Assembly (NCBI GenBank): GCA_934778125.1
Contig: CAKVOF010000009.1
Span: 1-38,333 of the forward strand
Origin: an uncultured Clostridia bacterium
GTDB lineage: Bacteria; Bacillota; Clostridia; Christensenellales; UBA1242
Direction of reading: 5' to 3'
DNA: 38,333 bases
Shown here: positions 18,202 through 25,909 of the stretch, piece after piece
Position numbering within the stretch: position 1 is the stretch's first letter
Layout of the letters: every line of letters starts with the position of its first letter
Position numbers and translations under genes: made by a program
The notes under the pieces: generated by a model
Told to the model about the DNA's origin: nothing
Seen by the model: the letters and a program-made list of their open reading frames with translations, nothing else
Databases searched by the model: none

Positions 18202-18230
18202 TTGTTTTTTGTTTTTTGATTTGTTATAAT
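18202..18230 (+). promoter_or_regulatory. Promoter of ansA
   Basis: TTGTTT, a 17-base spacer, then a perfect TATAAT preceded by TGT (extended -10). It implies a 5' leader of about 160 bases. Confidence 0.65.
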
Positions 18231-18397
18231 GTTGTTGAATTTTAAAGTATAGATCAACTCATACTTATCAATTTGATTAGAAACTTGAAGTGAAAATTTG
18301 TAAACCATACGGCATCTCACCTGTTTTTTAAACAAAAAGCAACCAAAGAATCATTTCAAAGTTTAATAAATTTTCAGTAATATAAGGAGGAAAAGTT

Positions 18398-19468
18398 ATG
18401 AAAAACAAAGATATTAAAGTTATATTCACAGGCGGAACAATAGGAAGTTTTACAAATGGTGGCGAAACAAAAACTGATGAAGCATCATCATCATTACTTC
18501 TATCCTTAAGCGGAGAAAACACCGAAAGATTCTCAATTGCTAGACCTGTGTATATTTTAAGTGAAAATATGTTAAGAGCAAATCAAATCGCAATTGCTAA
18601 GAGCATTGATGAAGCTTTAAAAGAGGACAACAAAGGCATAATCGTAACCCATGGAACCGACACCCTTGCTTTTGGTGCACCATTCTATTCAATGTTGTTT
18701 GCAAATGCCGAAAAACCAATTGTTATGGTTTCTAGCAATAAAGTTTTAAATAATCCTTTAGCAAACGGCGTTGCAAATTTCAAATCTGCTTGCAGATTTA
18801 TCGAGAAAGCAAGCGATGCTGGAATTGGTGGAGTTTTTGTATCTTACAAAAACCCTAGTGAAGATTTTACGAGAATTCATATGGGTTCAAGAATTCAAGA
18901 GCCAACTTCTCAATCTGAAGAATTTTATGGATTTGGAAACACATCTTTTGCAACTGTAAGCAAAGATGGTTACATTAAATTTTTACAATCCCCATTTAAG
19001 TCAAACTCATCATACAGATTTGATTTATCTTCAAATAAAAACAATAATGGATTGCTTGTTCGCCCTCACCCAAATCTTGATTATTCATTGTTTAAATCTT
19101 TACTTCAAAAACCAGCATTTGTTCTTCAATCAACCTACCACAGTGGAACAATTTGCAATGCTCAAGATGACTTAGCTGACACATCAACCTTAGATTTTGG
19201 AGATTATTGTGCACAAAAAAATATTCCATTCTATCTTGCGGACATTAGGAAGCAAGAAAACGTTTATGAAAGTTCAACAGATATTGAAAAACACTCTATT
19301 ACCCCACTATACAATACTCTTTCAAATGTTGCTTATTCAAAACTAGATATTGCTTATAATTTTATAAATAACCCAATTGAAAGAAAAGATTTTTTAAGTC
19401 AAAATGTTGCTGGTGAAGACTTAGAAGTTGTGTTGAAAGAATACGATAATAGTCTTGATTTAGTGTAA
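18398..19468 (+). CDS. ansA: L-asparaginase
   Basis: This 356-residue asparaginase hydrolyses L-asparagine to L-aspartate and ammonia in the cytosol (no signal peptide). The family's active-site Thr motif is at the start (TGGTIGS, Thr14). The second Thr-Asp pair lies in the THGTDT motif (Thr87, Asp88), and a Lys that may complete the catalytic relay lies in SYKNP (about residue 146). AGGAGG before the ATG is an excellent ribosome binding site. The gene is monocistronic, with a strong promoter and a 15-bp terminator hairpin. It converges on aspS, which with gatCAB also handles Asp/Asn, though on separate transcripts. The C-terminal part (about 200-356) is divergent from the textbook enzymes, so preference for Asn over Gln is assumed. 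Confidence 0.85.
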   Translation: MKNKDIKVIFTGGTIGSFTNGGETKTDEASSSLLLSLSGENTERFSIARPVYILSENMLRANQIAIAKSIDEALKEDNKGIIVTHGTDTLAFGAPFYSMLFANAEKPIVMVSSNKVLNNPLANGVANFKSACRFIEKASDAGIGGVFVSYKNPSEDFTRIHMGSRIQEPTSQSEEFYGFGNTSFATVSKDGYIKFLQSPFKSNSSYRFDLSSNKNNNGLLVRPHPNLDYSLFKSLLQKPAFVLQSTYHSGTICNAQDDLADTSTLDFGDYCAQKNIPFYLADIRKQENVYESSTDIEKHSITPLYNTLSNVAYSKLDIAYNFINNPIERKDFLSQNVAGEDLEVVLKEYDNSLDLV

Positions 19469-19495
19469 AAACTTTTTAATATTGTTTGCATATTT

Positions 19496-19540
19496 ATGTT
19501 GCATTATGTATAAAAATACATAATGCAACATTTTTATTTT
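19496..19540 (+). terminator. Terminator of ansA
   Basis: A perfect 15-bp stem (19496-19510 with 19517-19531, loop of 6) is followed by a T-rich run. Confidence 0.85.
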
Positions 19541-19631
19541 AACTAACTTCTTAAAATTTAAGCAATATAATGAAATTGAACATAAAAAATATTCAAAGGA
19601 AGATATATTTATTATTAATAATTATACAAAC

Positions 19632-19662
19632 AAAAAATGCTTGAGAGATCAAGCATTTTTTT
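19632..19662 (-). terminator. Terminator of aspS
   Basis: A perfect 7-bp core stem TGCTTGA with TCAAGCA and a GAGA loop is extended by A/T runs on both sides, so it could work in either direction. It lies about 60 bases after the aspS stop. Confidence 0.82.
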
Positions 19663-19724
19663 ATTAATTCATTCTATTAACACAATTATCTCTAGATTAA
19701 ATACAAACCTATATTAAAACATTA

Positions 19725-21476
19725 TTATCTGCATTTAATATGAGCTTCTCTTAGTTGTTTTTCAGTTACTTCTGAAGGAGCACCCATCATAATATCTTGC
19801 GCTTTACTATTTAATGGGAATGCAATAACATCTCTAATTGCATCAATTCCACATAGGAACATTGCTACTCTATCAAAGCCAAATGCTAATCCTGCATGAG
19901 GTGGTGCCCCATAATGGAAAGCATTATATAGTGCTGGGAATTTACTTTCAACAACTTCATCTGAATAACCAGCCATATTGAAGGCTTTTTTCATAACTTC
20001 TGGCTCGTGATTTCTAACAGCACCTGAAGCCAATTCAACGCCATTTAAAACTGCATCATATTGATATGCAACGATTGAATATGGATCATCATTTAACAAC
20101 GCATTCATACCGCCTTGAGGCATACTAAATGGGTTGTGCGAAAAAGCAACATCTCCTGTTTCTTCATCTTCTTCAAAGAATGGGAAATCAACAATCCAGC
20201 AAAAAGCAAATTTTGATTTATCAATTAAATCAAGTTCAGTACCCAATTTATTTCTTAAAATATTAGTTAGTTTAGTTGCTTGGTTTTTCTTATCAGCAAT
20301 AAAGAAAACAACATCATTTGGTTTTGCATCACATTCTTTTTTAATTGCTTCTAATTCTTCTTCACTGAAGAATTTAACAACTGCACCGCTTGGAACCATA
20401 TTTTCATCATATTTCATATATCCTAAGCCCTTGCCTTCGTTATCTGTGATAAATTTAACAATTGAGTCAAACCATCTTCTTGGCTTATCACCACAAGAAG
20501 CACAGATTGCTTTAACTGTGTTATTCTGGAACACACCAAATGTTGTGTTTTTAAATATTTCAGTCATATCATGGCAAATCAATGGATTCCTAAGATCTGG
20601 CTTATCAGAGCAATATTTGTCCATTGCAACTTTATATGGAATTCTAACGAATGGTGGTTTTGTTACTTCCAAATCTGAAAATTCCGTAAAAATACTATAC
20701 AACACATCTTCAATAACCTTGAAAATATCTTCTTGAGTTGCAAAAGACATTTCCATATCCATTTGATAAAACTCACCTGGGCTTCTATCCGCCCTAGCAT
20801 CTTCATCTCTAAAACAAGGTGCAATTTGGAAATACCTATCAAATCCCGAACACATTAGCAATTGTTTAAATTGTTGTGGTGCTTGAGGAAGTGCATAAAA
20901 TTTTCCTGGATTTAATCTACTAGGAACTAAGAAATCTCTTGCCCCTTCTGGTGATGATGAAGTTAATATTGGTGTTTGAACTTCAGTAAACCCAAGATCA
21001 TGCATTTTATTTCTTGTAAAATGCAACAATTCACTTCTCAAAACGATTTTTCTATGATTCTCAGGATTTCTAAGATCTAAGAAACGATACTTTAATCTTA
21101 AATCTTCTTTAACATTTTCACTATCTGCAATTTCGAATGGAAGTACTTTTTCGCAACCACCTAAAATTCTTAAACTATCAACAACTATTTCAACTTTTCC
21201 CGAAACCAATTTTAAGTTATAGTTTTCTTCTGTTCTTCCACGAACCAAGCCACTAACTGAGATTGTGGTTTCCTTGCAAACACCCTCAATTAATTTTGGA
21301 TCATTAACAACTAATTGCACCAAACCATAATGGTCTCTTAAATCTATAAAAGTGATACCGCCGTGGTCTCTTATTGAATGAACCCAACCAGCAACAACAA
21401 CTTTTTTACCTATTTCTGACTCAACAACTTCAATAGTTGCATGATCACGATATTCATTAACACTTATCTTGCTCAC
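19725..21476 (-). CDS. aspS: Aspartate-tRNA ligase
   Basis: This 583-residue class II synthetase attaches aspartate to tRNA. An N-terminal anticodon-binding OB fold (GWVHSIRDHGG, residues 30-40) is followed by motif 2 (FRDEDARADRSPGEF). The bacterial GAD insertion lies in the middle (about 290-400), and motif 3 (GFDRVAMF) near the end. Length is typical of bacterial AspRS. The start is GTG at 21476, with AGGAG six bases upstream. His33 sits where non-discriminating enzymes such as that of Pseudomonas carry His, which fits charging of tRNA-Asn with Asp for GatCAB. A second marker position, from memory a Gly, is Glu here, so the call on discrimination is tentative. gatCAB lies directly upstream behind a terminator. 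Confidence 0.95.
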   Translation of the reverse strand: MSKISVNEYRDHATIEVVESEIGKKVVVAGWVHSIRDHGGITFIDLRDHYGLVQLVVNDPKLIEGVCKETTISVSGLVRGRTEENYNLKLVSGKVEIVVDSLRILGGCEKVLPFEIADSENVKEDLRLKYRFLDLRNPENHRKIVLRSELLHFTRNKMHDLGFTEVQTPILTSSSPEGARDFLVPSRLNPGKFYALPQAPQQFKQLLMCSGFDRYFQIAPCFRDEDARADRSPGEFYQMDMEMSFATQEDIFKVIEDVLYSIFTEFSDLEVTKPPFVRIPYKVAMDKYCSDKPDLRNPLICHDMTEIFKNTTFGVFQNNTVKAICASCGDKPRRWFDSIVKFITDNEGKGLGYMKYDENMVPSGAVVKFFSEEELEAIKKECDAKPNDVVFFIADKKNQATKLTNILRNKLGTELDLIDKSKFAFCWIVDFPFFEEDEETGDVAFSHNPFSMPQGGMNALLNDDPYSIVAYQYDAVLNGVELASGAVRNHEPEVMKKAFNMAGYSDEVVESKFPALYNAFHYGAPPHAGLAFGFDRVAMFLCGIDAIRDVIAFPLNSKAQDIMMGAPSEVTEKQLREAHIKCR

Positions 21477-21506
21477 AATTTTCTCCTATAAATAAAATAT
21501 ACGAAC

Positions 21507-21535
21507 ATTTTGCCACTTTTAAAGTGAAATGTCAA
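21507..21535 (-). promoter_or_regulatory. Possible aspS promoter with a palindrome in the spacer
   Basis: Minus strand: perfect TTGACA (21530-21535), a 17-base spacer and a weak CAAAAT. The spacer holds a 13-base inverted repeat (CACTTT-T-AAAGTG, 21514-21526), which could be an operator. Confidence 0.45.
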
Positions 21536-21576
21536 TATATTAAATACATTTAATGAATTTTCTTAATATTAAAAAC

Positions 21577-21617
21577 AAAAAACTCAATCCTAAAAATATT
21601 TCCAAGATTGAGTTTTT
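21577..21617 (-). terminator. Terminator of gatCAB
   Basis: A 12-bp inverted repeat (AAAAACTCAATC, 21578-21589, with 21606-21617) has a 16-base loop. It is followed on the minus strand by TTTTGTTTTT, five bases after the gatB stop. Confidence 0.75.
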
Positions 21618-21621
21618 AAAA

Positions 21622-23034
21622 TTAGTTCAATTTTTCTATTATTTTTAATCTGCAAACGCCCGCATTCGCTTTACCTTTGGTTTGTTTCATAATTTGACCA
21701 ATTAAAAAATTAATAACTTTATCATCTTTTGTTGAGTTATATTCATCAACTGCTTTTTGGTTGTTTTTAATAACATCATCAATAACTGAAATCAACTCTG
21801 CTTCACTAAAATTACTAATCATATTTTTGCTTTCCGCAATCTTTGTGGCATCATCACCAGTTCCCCAAAGCATTGCAAATAAATCTTTTGCGTTTTGACG
21901 ACTAACCGAACCTTTGTCTAACATTATTAGAATATCTGTTAATTGCTTTGGCGAAATTTTAATCTCTTCATCTTCTTCGTTTTTCGCTTCCCTTAGTACT
22001 TCAGTCATAGTCCAGTTTGAAACAATTTTTGGATTGTTATATAATGCAACACATTCATTAAAAAATGAACTAGTTGCCTTATCTTTTGTTAAAATCTCAG
22101 CATCGTATTTTGGTAAATTATACTTATCAATATACATTTCAAACAACTCACTTGGAAGCATTGGAAGCTCGCTCTTTATTCTTGTAACTGTTTCTCTATC
22201 TAGGTCGATAGTTAAAATATCTGGATCTGGGAAATACCTATAGTCGTTACTATTTTCTTTATCTCTCATACTATAGTTTTCGCCACGAGCATCATCCCAT
22301 TTTAAAGTTTGTTGTTTAATGGTCCCACCACTTTCTAAAACTGATATTTGCCTTTCTATCTCATAATTTATTGCACGTTGAATCATTTTGAAACTATTCA
22401 AATTTTTCATTTCTGTTCTTGTGCCTAGTTTGTCACTACCCTTTGGTTTAATTGATAAATTTACATCACAACGCATTCCACCCTGTTCCATTTTGCATTC
22501 AGCCACACCAGCATATATAAGGTTATTTCTAAGTTTTGTAATATACTCTAAGGCTTCATCAGCACTTGAAATATCTGGTTCAGAAACCATTTCAATAAGC
22601 GGAACACCTGCTCTATTGTAATCAATTTGAGTGGTGTTTCCTTCATGAATCAGTTTTCCTGCATCTTCTTCTAAATGAATCCTATTCAAACGTATAAATT
22701 TGCCACTATCTAATTTTATTCCACCACCAATGCAAATAGGTTTAACTAATTGACTAATTTGATATGCCTTTGCTAAATCAGGATAAAAATAATTTTTTCT
22801 CTCAAAAATAGCAATATCGTTTATATCACACCCCATAGCTAGGCCTGCTTTAATCGTTAATTCAATTGCTTTTTTATTAATAATAGGCAAAGCACCAGGA
22901 AGTCCAATACAAACCGGACAACAATGAGTGTTTGGTTCACCACCAAAAGCATTTTCACAAGAGCAAAATACTTTTGAATTTGTTTTTAATTCTGCGTGAA
23001 TCTCAAGACCAATAACAACATCATATTCTTTCAT
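21622..23034 (-). CDS. gatB: Asp-tRNA(Asn)/Glu-tRNA(Gln) amidotransferase subunit B
   Basis: This is the 470-residue tRNA-binding kinase subunit of GatCAB. It phosphorylates the side-chain carboxyl of Asp or Glu on misacylated tRNA and uses ammonia from GatA to form Asn- or Gln-tRNA. The family start VIGLEIHAEL is followed by the zinc-site cysteines (CSC, then CCPVC), the FYPDLAKAYQISQ motif and the DYRYFPDPD motif. The C-terminal helical YqeY-like tRNA-binding domain spans about 325-470. AAGGGGG within the end of gatA serves as ribosome binding site; the two genes are one base apart. Length and motifs are complete. Confidence 0.96.
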   Translation of the reverse strand: MKEYDVVIGLEIHAELKTNSKVFCSCENAFGGEPNTHCCPVCIGLPGALPIINKKAIELTIKAGLAMGCDINDIAIFERKNYFYPDLAKAYQISQLVKPICIGGGIKLDSGKFIRLNRIHLEEDAGKLIHEGNTTQIDYNRAGVPLIEMVSEPDISSADEALEYITKLRNNLIYAGVAECKMEQGGMRCDVNLSIKPKGSDKLGTRTEMKNLNSFKMIQRAINYEIERQISVLESGGTIKQQTLKWDDARGENYSMRDKENSNDYRYFPDPDILTIDLDRETVTRIKSELPMLPSELFEMYIDKYNLPKYDAEILTKDKATSSFFNECVALYNNPKIVSNWTMTEVLREAKNEEDEEIKISPKQLTDILIMLDKGSVSRQNAKDLFAMLWGTGDDATKIAESKNMISNFSEAELISVIDDVIKNNQKAVDEYNSTKDDKVINFLIGQIMKQTKGKANAGVCRLKIIEKLN

Positions 23035-23035
23035 A

Positions 23036-24475
23036 TTATTTTGCCCCCTTATAATTTTTTTCTATAAAATTAGCTAATTGATAAATTGTTGCTTCATCTT
23101 TATGTTTTGCAAAAATTTGCAATCCTAAAGGCATATTATGCTCACCTTTTCCACAAGGAATTGAAAGGCAAGGAACTCCAGTTGTGTTTGCAATAATTGT
23201 AAAAATATCTTCCAAATACATACTAACTGGATCATTAACTTTTTCACCAATTTTGAAAGCTTCCCCGCAAGTTGTTGGAGTTAGCATTATATCAACCTTT
23301 TCAAACACTTTTTTGATTTCATTGGTAACTTTTTGTTGAACTTTTTTTGCTTTTAGATAATATGCATCGTAGTAACCAGAACTTAAAACATAGTTTCCTA
23401 GCATAATTCTTCTCTTAACTTCTTTTCCAAAGCCATCTGTTCTGCTTTTCCTATAAATCTCATCAACATCTTTTGCTTTTTGATTCCTAACCGTGTACTT
23501 AATTCCATCGAATCTACCAAGATTGCTTGAAACTTCTGCAAAAGCGATTACATAGTAAGCTGGAAGAGTGTTTGTTATATTTGGAGTTGAAACATTAACA
23601 ATTTCGCAACCTTGCTCATTTAACCAATTGAATAGTTTTTCATAAACTGGATAAACATCAGTTTGCTTTAATTTATCCATAATTTCGTTTGAAAGACCTA
23701 TTTTCATTCCTTTGATATTTTTATTTAATTTGCTAGTAAAATCTAAGTTATCATCTTTTAAAGATGTTTGATCATGCTCATCAGCTCCAGCCATAACTTG
23801 CAATAGTTCCGCGTTATCCTCTACTGTTTTGGTGATTGGCCCAACTTGGTCTAAACTACTTCCATATGCAACGATTCCATATCTACTAACCCTTCCATAT
23901 GTTGGTTTCATTCCAACAACTCCATTATATGAAGATGGTTGCCTAACAGAACCACCAGTATCCGTTCCCAAAGAAACCGGGCTTAATTCGCCTGCAACAG
24001 CAACAGCACTACCACCACTTGAACCTCCTGGAACTCTATCAAAATCAAGTGCGTTATGGCAAATTCCAAAGGCTGAATTTTCCGTTGAGCTTCCCATTGC
24101 AAATTCATCCATATTAGTTCTGCCAATAAAAACAAAGCCTTCTTCTTTTAATTTTTTAACAACAGTTGAGTCATATGGGCTTGTGTAACCCACAAGAAAC
24201 TTAGAACCACATGTTAAATGTTTTCCTTTTAAGGAAATATTATCTTTAATTAAGATTGGCACTCCGGCGAATTTACCAACATTCTCACCATTTTTTATTT
24301 TTTCATCTATTAATTTCGCTTCATCTATAGCATCATAAAAAATTTCAAGGACTGCATTTAAATTTGCTTTGTCTTCACAATTTTTAATATAAAATCTCGT
24401 AACCTCTTCACTTGAGATTTTTTGCTCTTTTATAGCCTTAGCTAATTCAACTAAACTTAAATTTTTAAACTCCAT
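23036..24475 (-). CDS. gatA: Asp-tRNA(Asn)/Glu-tRNA(Gln) amidotransferase subunit A
   Basis: This is the 479-residue glutaminase subunit of the amidotransferase; it releases ammonia from glutamine and channels it to GatB. The amidase-signature Lys-Ser-Ser site is visible: the Lys in PILIKDNI, the Ser-rich loop GGSSGGSAVAVA, and GTDTGGSVRQPSS, which bears the nucleophile and cis-Ser. The ATG at 24475 was chosen because GGAGG lies five bases before it and homologues start there. A TTG four codons upstream overlaps that site. The Shine-Dalgarno overlaps the end of gatC (12-base gap), so translation of the three subunits is probably coupled. Confidence 0.95.
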   Translation of the reverse strand: MEFKNLSLVELAKAIKEQKISSEEVTRFYIKNCEDKANLNAVLEIFYDAIDEAKLIDEKIKNGENVGKFAGVPILIKDNISLKGKHLTCGSKFLVGYTSPYDSTVVKKLKEEGFVFIGRTNMDEFAMGSSTENSAFGICHNALDFDRVPGGSSGGSAVAVAGELSPVSLGTDTGGSVRQPSSYNGVVGMKPTYGRVSRYGIVAYGSSLDQVGPITKTVEDNAELLQVMAGADEHDQTSLKDDNLDFTSKLNKNIKGMKIGLSNEIMDKLKQTDVYPVYEKLFNWLNEQGCEIVNVSTPNITNTLPAYYVIAFAEVSSNLGRFDGIKYTVRNQKAKDVDEIYRKSRTDGFGKEVKRRIMLGNYVLSSGYYDAYYLKAKKVQQKVTNEIKKVFEKVDIMLTPTTCGEAFKIGEKVNDPVSMYLEDIFTIIANTTGVPCLSIPCGKGEHNMPLGLQIFAKHKDEATIYQLANFIEKNYKGAK

Positions 24476-24487
24476 TAAAGCCTCCAA

Positions 24488-24769
24488 TTAATCCAACATT
24501 TTAGGAACAGCAAACGCACCCTTTTTCTTTAGTGGTGCATTCATCAAAACTTCTTCTTGAGTGAAGCCTTTAACAGCAACATCATCTCTAAGCTCACTTA
24601 TGCTTGTTCTATTATCATATTTTAAATCATCATCAACTTCAACTTTTTGAATTTGTTCAACAAATGAAGTTATATTTTGCAATTCGTTTTGAATGCTTTC
24701 CATTTCAGATTGTTCAAATTCTAACGCACTTAGTTTGGCTAGATATTCAACAGTTTTTATATCTATCAT
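24488..24769 (-). CDS. gatC: Asp-tRNA(Asn)/Glu-tRNA(Gln) amidotransferase subunit C
   Basis: This 93-residue GatC belts the A and B subunits together. The typical N-terminal helix VEYLAKLSALEF and the C-terminal APLKKKGAFAVPKML segment, which reaches towards the GatA active site, are both present. AAGGAGA precedes the ATG. It is the first gene of gatCAB, with a promoter about 40-65 bases upstream. Confidence 0.95.
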   Translation of the reverse strand: MIDIKTVEYLAKLSALEFEQSEMESIQNELQNITSFVEQIQKVEVDDDLKYDNRTSISELRDDVAVKGFTQEEVLMNAPLKKKGAFAVPKMLD

Positions 24770-24803
24770 AAAAGTCTCCTTAAATAAACTAAAATTACTA
24801 ATG

Positions 24804-24833
24804 ATGATAGCACAAACAAAAAAATAAAGTCAA
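24804..24833 (-). promoter_or_regulatory. Promoter of gatCAB
   Basis: Minus strand: TTGACT, an 18-base spacer, then TATCAT preceded by TGC (extended -10). The predicted leader is about 30 bases. Confidence 0.6.
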
Positions 24834-24954
24834 TTACAAATTAATAATTGAGTAATAAATAGCATAATCTAATCGTTGCAAATATTACCACGAACAATAA
24901 AGAATAAGTCATTACACAAGCAAATAAAACATTTTATTGAATATTTTAACTGCA

Positions 24955-25419
24955 TTATACAAAAAATGGAACAACTTTAATAGTTTTGCCATCAATTTCC
25001 AAAATAACAGCAGTAGATTTATCAAATAACTGCTTTTTAAGTGCACCTGGATTAATTAATATTACACCATTAATTTTTTCATAAAAATAATTGTGCGTAT
25101 GTCCAAAACAAACAATATCGATGCCATTATCTTTGCAATAATTAGCTAACTTTTCATACCCATACTTAACCCCATAGTTATCCCCATGCGTTAAAAGTAT
25201 ATCACAACCTTCGATGGTTAATCTAATTTCATCTTTTGCATCAACGAAAAAGTCACAATTACCACGAACCGCATACACATTTGGAAGGTTAAGATATAGT
25301 CCAAGATCTTTATAACCATCACCTAAATGAAAAAGATAATCAAACTTGAAATTTTTAAATATAAAATCTAATTTCTCAGAATTACCATGAGAGTCACTTA
25401 CGACAATAATTTTTTTCAT
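24955..25419 (-). CDS. YfcE/MJ0936-type metallophosphoesterase
   Basis: This 154-residue calcineurin-like phosphoesterase is of the small YfcE/Vps29-like class, which hydrolyses phosphodiesters with two metal ions. The metal-site motifs occur in order: DSHG (Asp9, His11), HLGDG, RGNCD, LLTHGD, then GHTHN. These cover the usual Asp, His and Asn ligands. The natural substrate of this class is not established. The ATG at 25419 is preferred over a TTG two codons upstream because homologues start with MKKI followed by the first strand. No Shine-Dalgarno precedes either start. A promoter ends seven bases before the ATG, so the mRNA may be leaderless. It lies just upstream of gatC in the same direction, without a clear terminator. 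Confidence 0.88.
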   Translation of the reverse strand: MKKIIVVSDSHGNSEKLDFIFKNFKFDYLFHLGDGYKDLGLYLNLPNVYAVRGNCDFFVDAKDEIRLTIEGCDILLTHGDNYGVKYGYEKLANYCKDNGIDIVCFGHTHNYFYEKINGVILINPGALKKQLFDKSTAVILEIDGKTIKVVPFFV

Positions 25420-25426
25420 AATCAAA

Positions 25427-25455
25427 ATTTTATCACAACTAACTCAATTTAACAA
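25427..25455 (-). promoter_or_regulatory. Promoter of the phosphoesterase gene (leaderless type)
   Basis: Minus strand: TTGTTA, a 17-base spacer, then TAAAAT preceded by TGA. Only seven bases separate the -10 from the ATG, which places the transcription start at or next to the start codon. Confidence 0.6.
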
Positions 25456-25768
25456 TTAAAAACAAGTACAATCAAAATTTAAAAAGAACTAGCTCACCTT
25501 TACGACCACAATCTTTGATTTTGTGGATTGGTTTGTATGCTTAATACTTTCGTGATTGAATACACACAATTGCATAATTATGCATTAATTAAATTGTGTA
25601 AATAACACTTTTTTTGCATTTTTATACACGCCACTTCGAGCAAAAACACAATTTTATATATGATTTAAATACAAATATTTTATACTTGTAAACTTAAATA
25701 TTATTTAACATATCACAATATTTATTAAAAACTAATTAAATTTTGCTTGTTTTTAATATATTATTAGT

Positions 25769-25805
25769 AAAAAAATTGCAAGCTTAACAATTGCCCGCAA
25801 TTTTT
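25769..25805 (-). terminator. Probable terminator of spoIVA
   Basis: A 9-bp stem AAAAATTGC/GCAATTTTT (25771-25779 with 25797-25805) has a 17-base loop and a short T-run on the minus strand. It lies about 105 bases after the stop. Confidence 0.5.
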
Positions 25806-25909
25806 ATGATTTTTTTAAATTAATAACAACCAAAACTAAAAGATTATTTTTATAATTTTTATTTATCAAATGTTATATTTATAAATCTATATTTATTCAC
25901 TCTATTGTA

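Larger units (their letters stand above)
18046..18397. other. Divergent control region between the tRNA operon and ansA
   Basis: These 352 bases have no convincing gene. They hold the tRNA promoter (18081-18109, minus), the ansA promoter (18202-18230, plus) and a leader of about 160 bases before ansA. A 65-codon frame on the minus strand overlaps both promoters and was not called. Confidence 0.6.
25420..25909. other. 490-base intergenic region downstream of spoIVA
   Basis: No gene was found. It holds the phosphoesterase promoter (25427-25455) and the probable spoIVA terminator (25769-25805). It also holds a nested inverted repeat at 25564-25599: an outer 8-bp repeat ACACAATT/AATTGTGT around a perfect 14-base palindrome at 25571-25584. 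The rest is A/T-rich without recognisable structure. Confidence 0.55.

Noticed and set aside
18138..18335. 65-codon frame on the minus strand between the tRNA operon and ansA
   Set aside because: It lies over the ansA promoter, has no ribosome binding site, and its composition is that of random A/T-rich sequence.
20134..20736. 200-codon plus-strand frame opposite aspS
   Set aside because: It is fully inside the conserved aspS coding sequence, with no ribosome binding site and no recognisable motif.
21477..21560. Possible T-box leader before aspS
   Set aside because: The upstream region is too short and lacks the specifier stem, the TGG-containing antiterminator bulge and a terminator.
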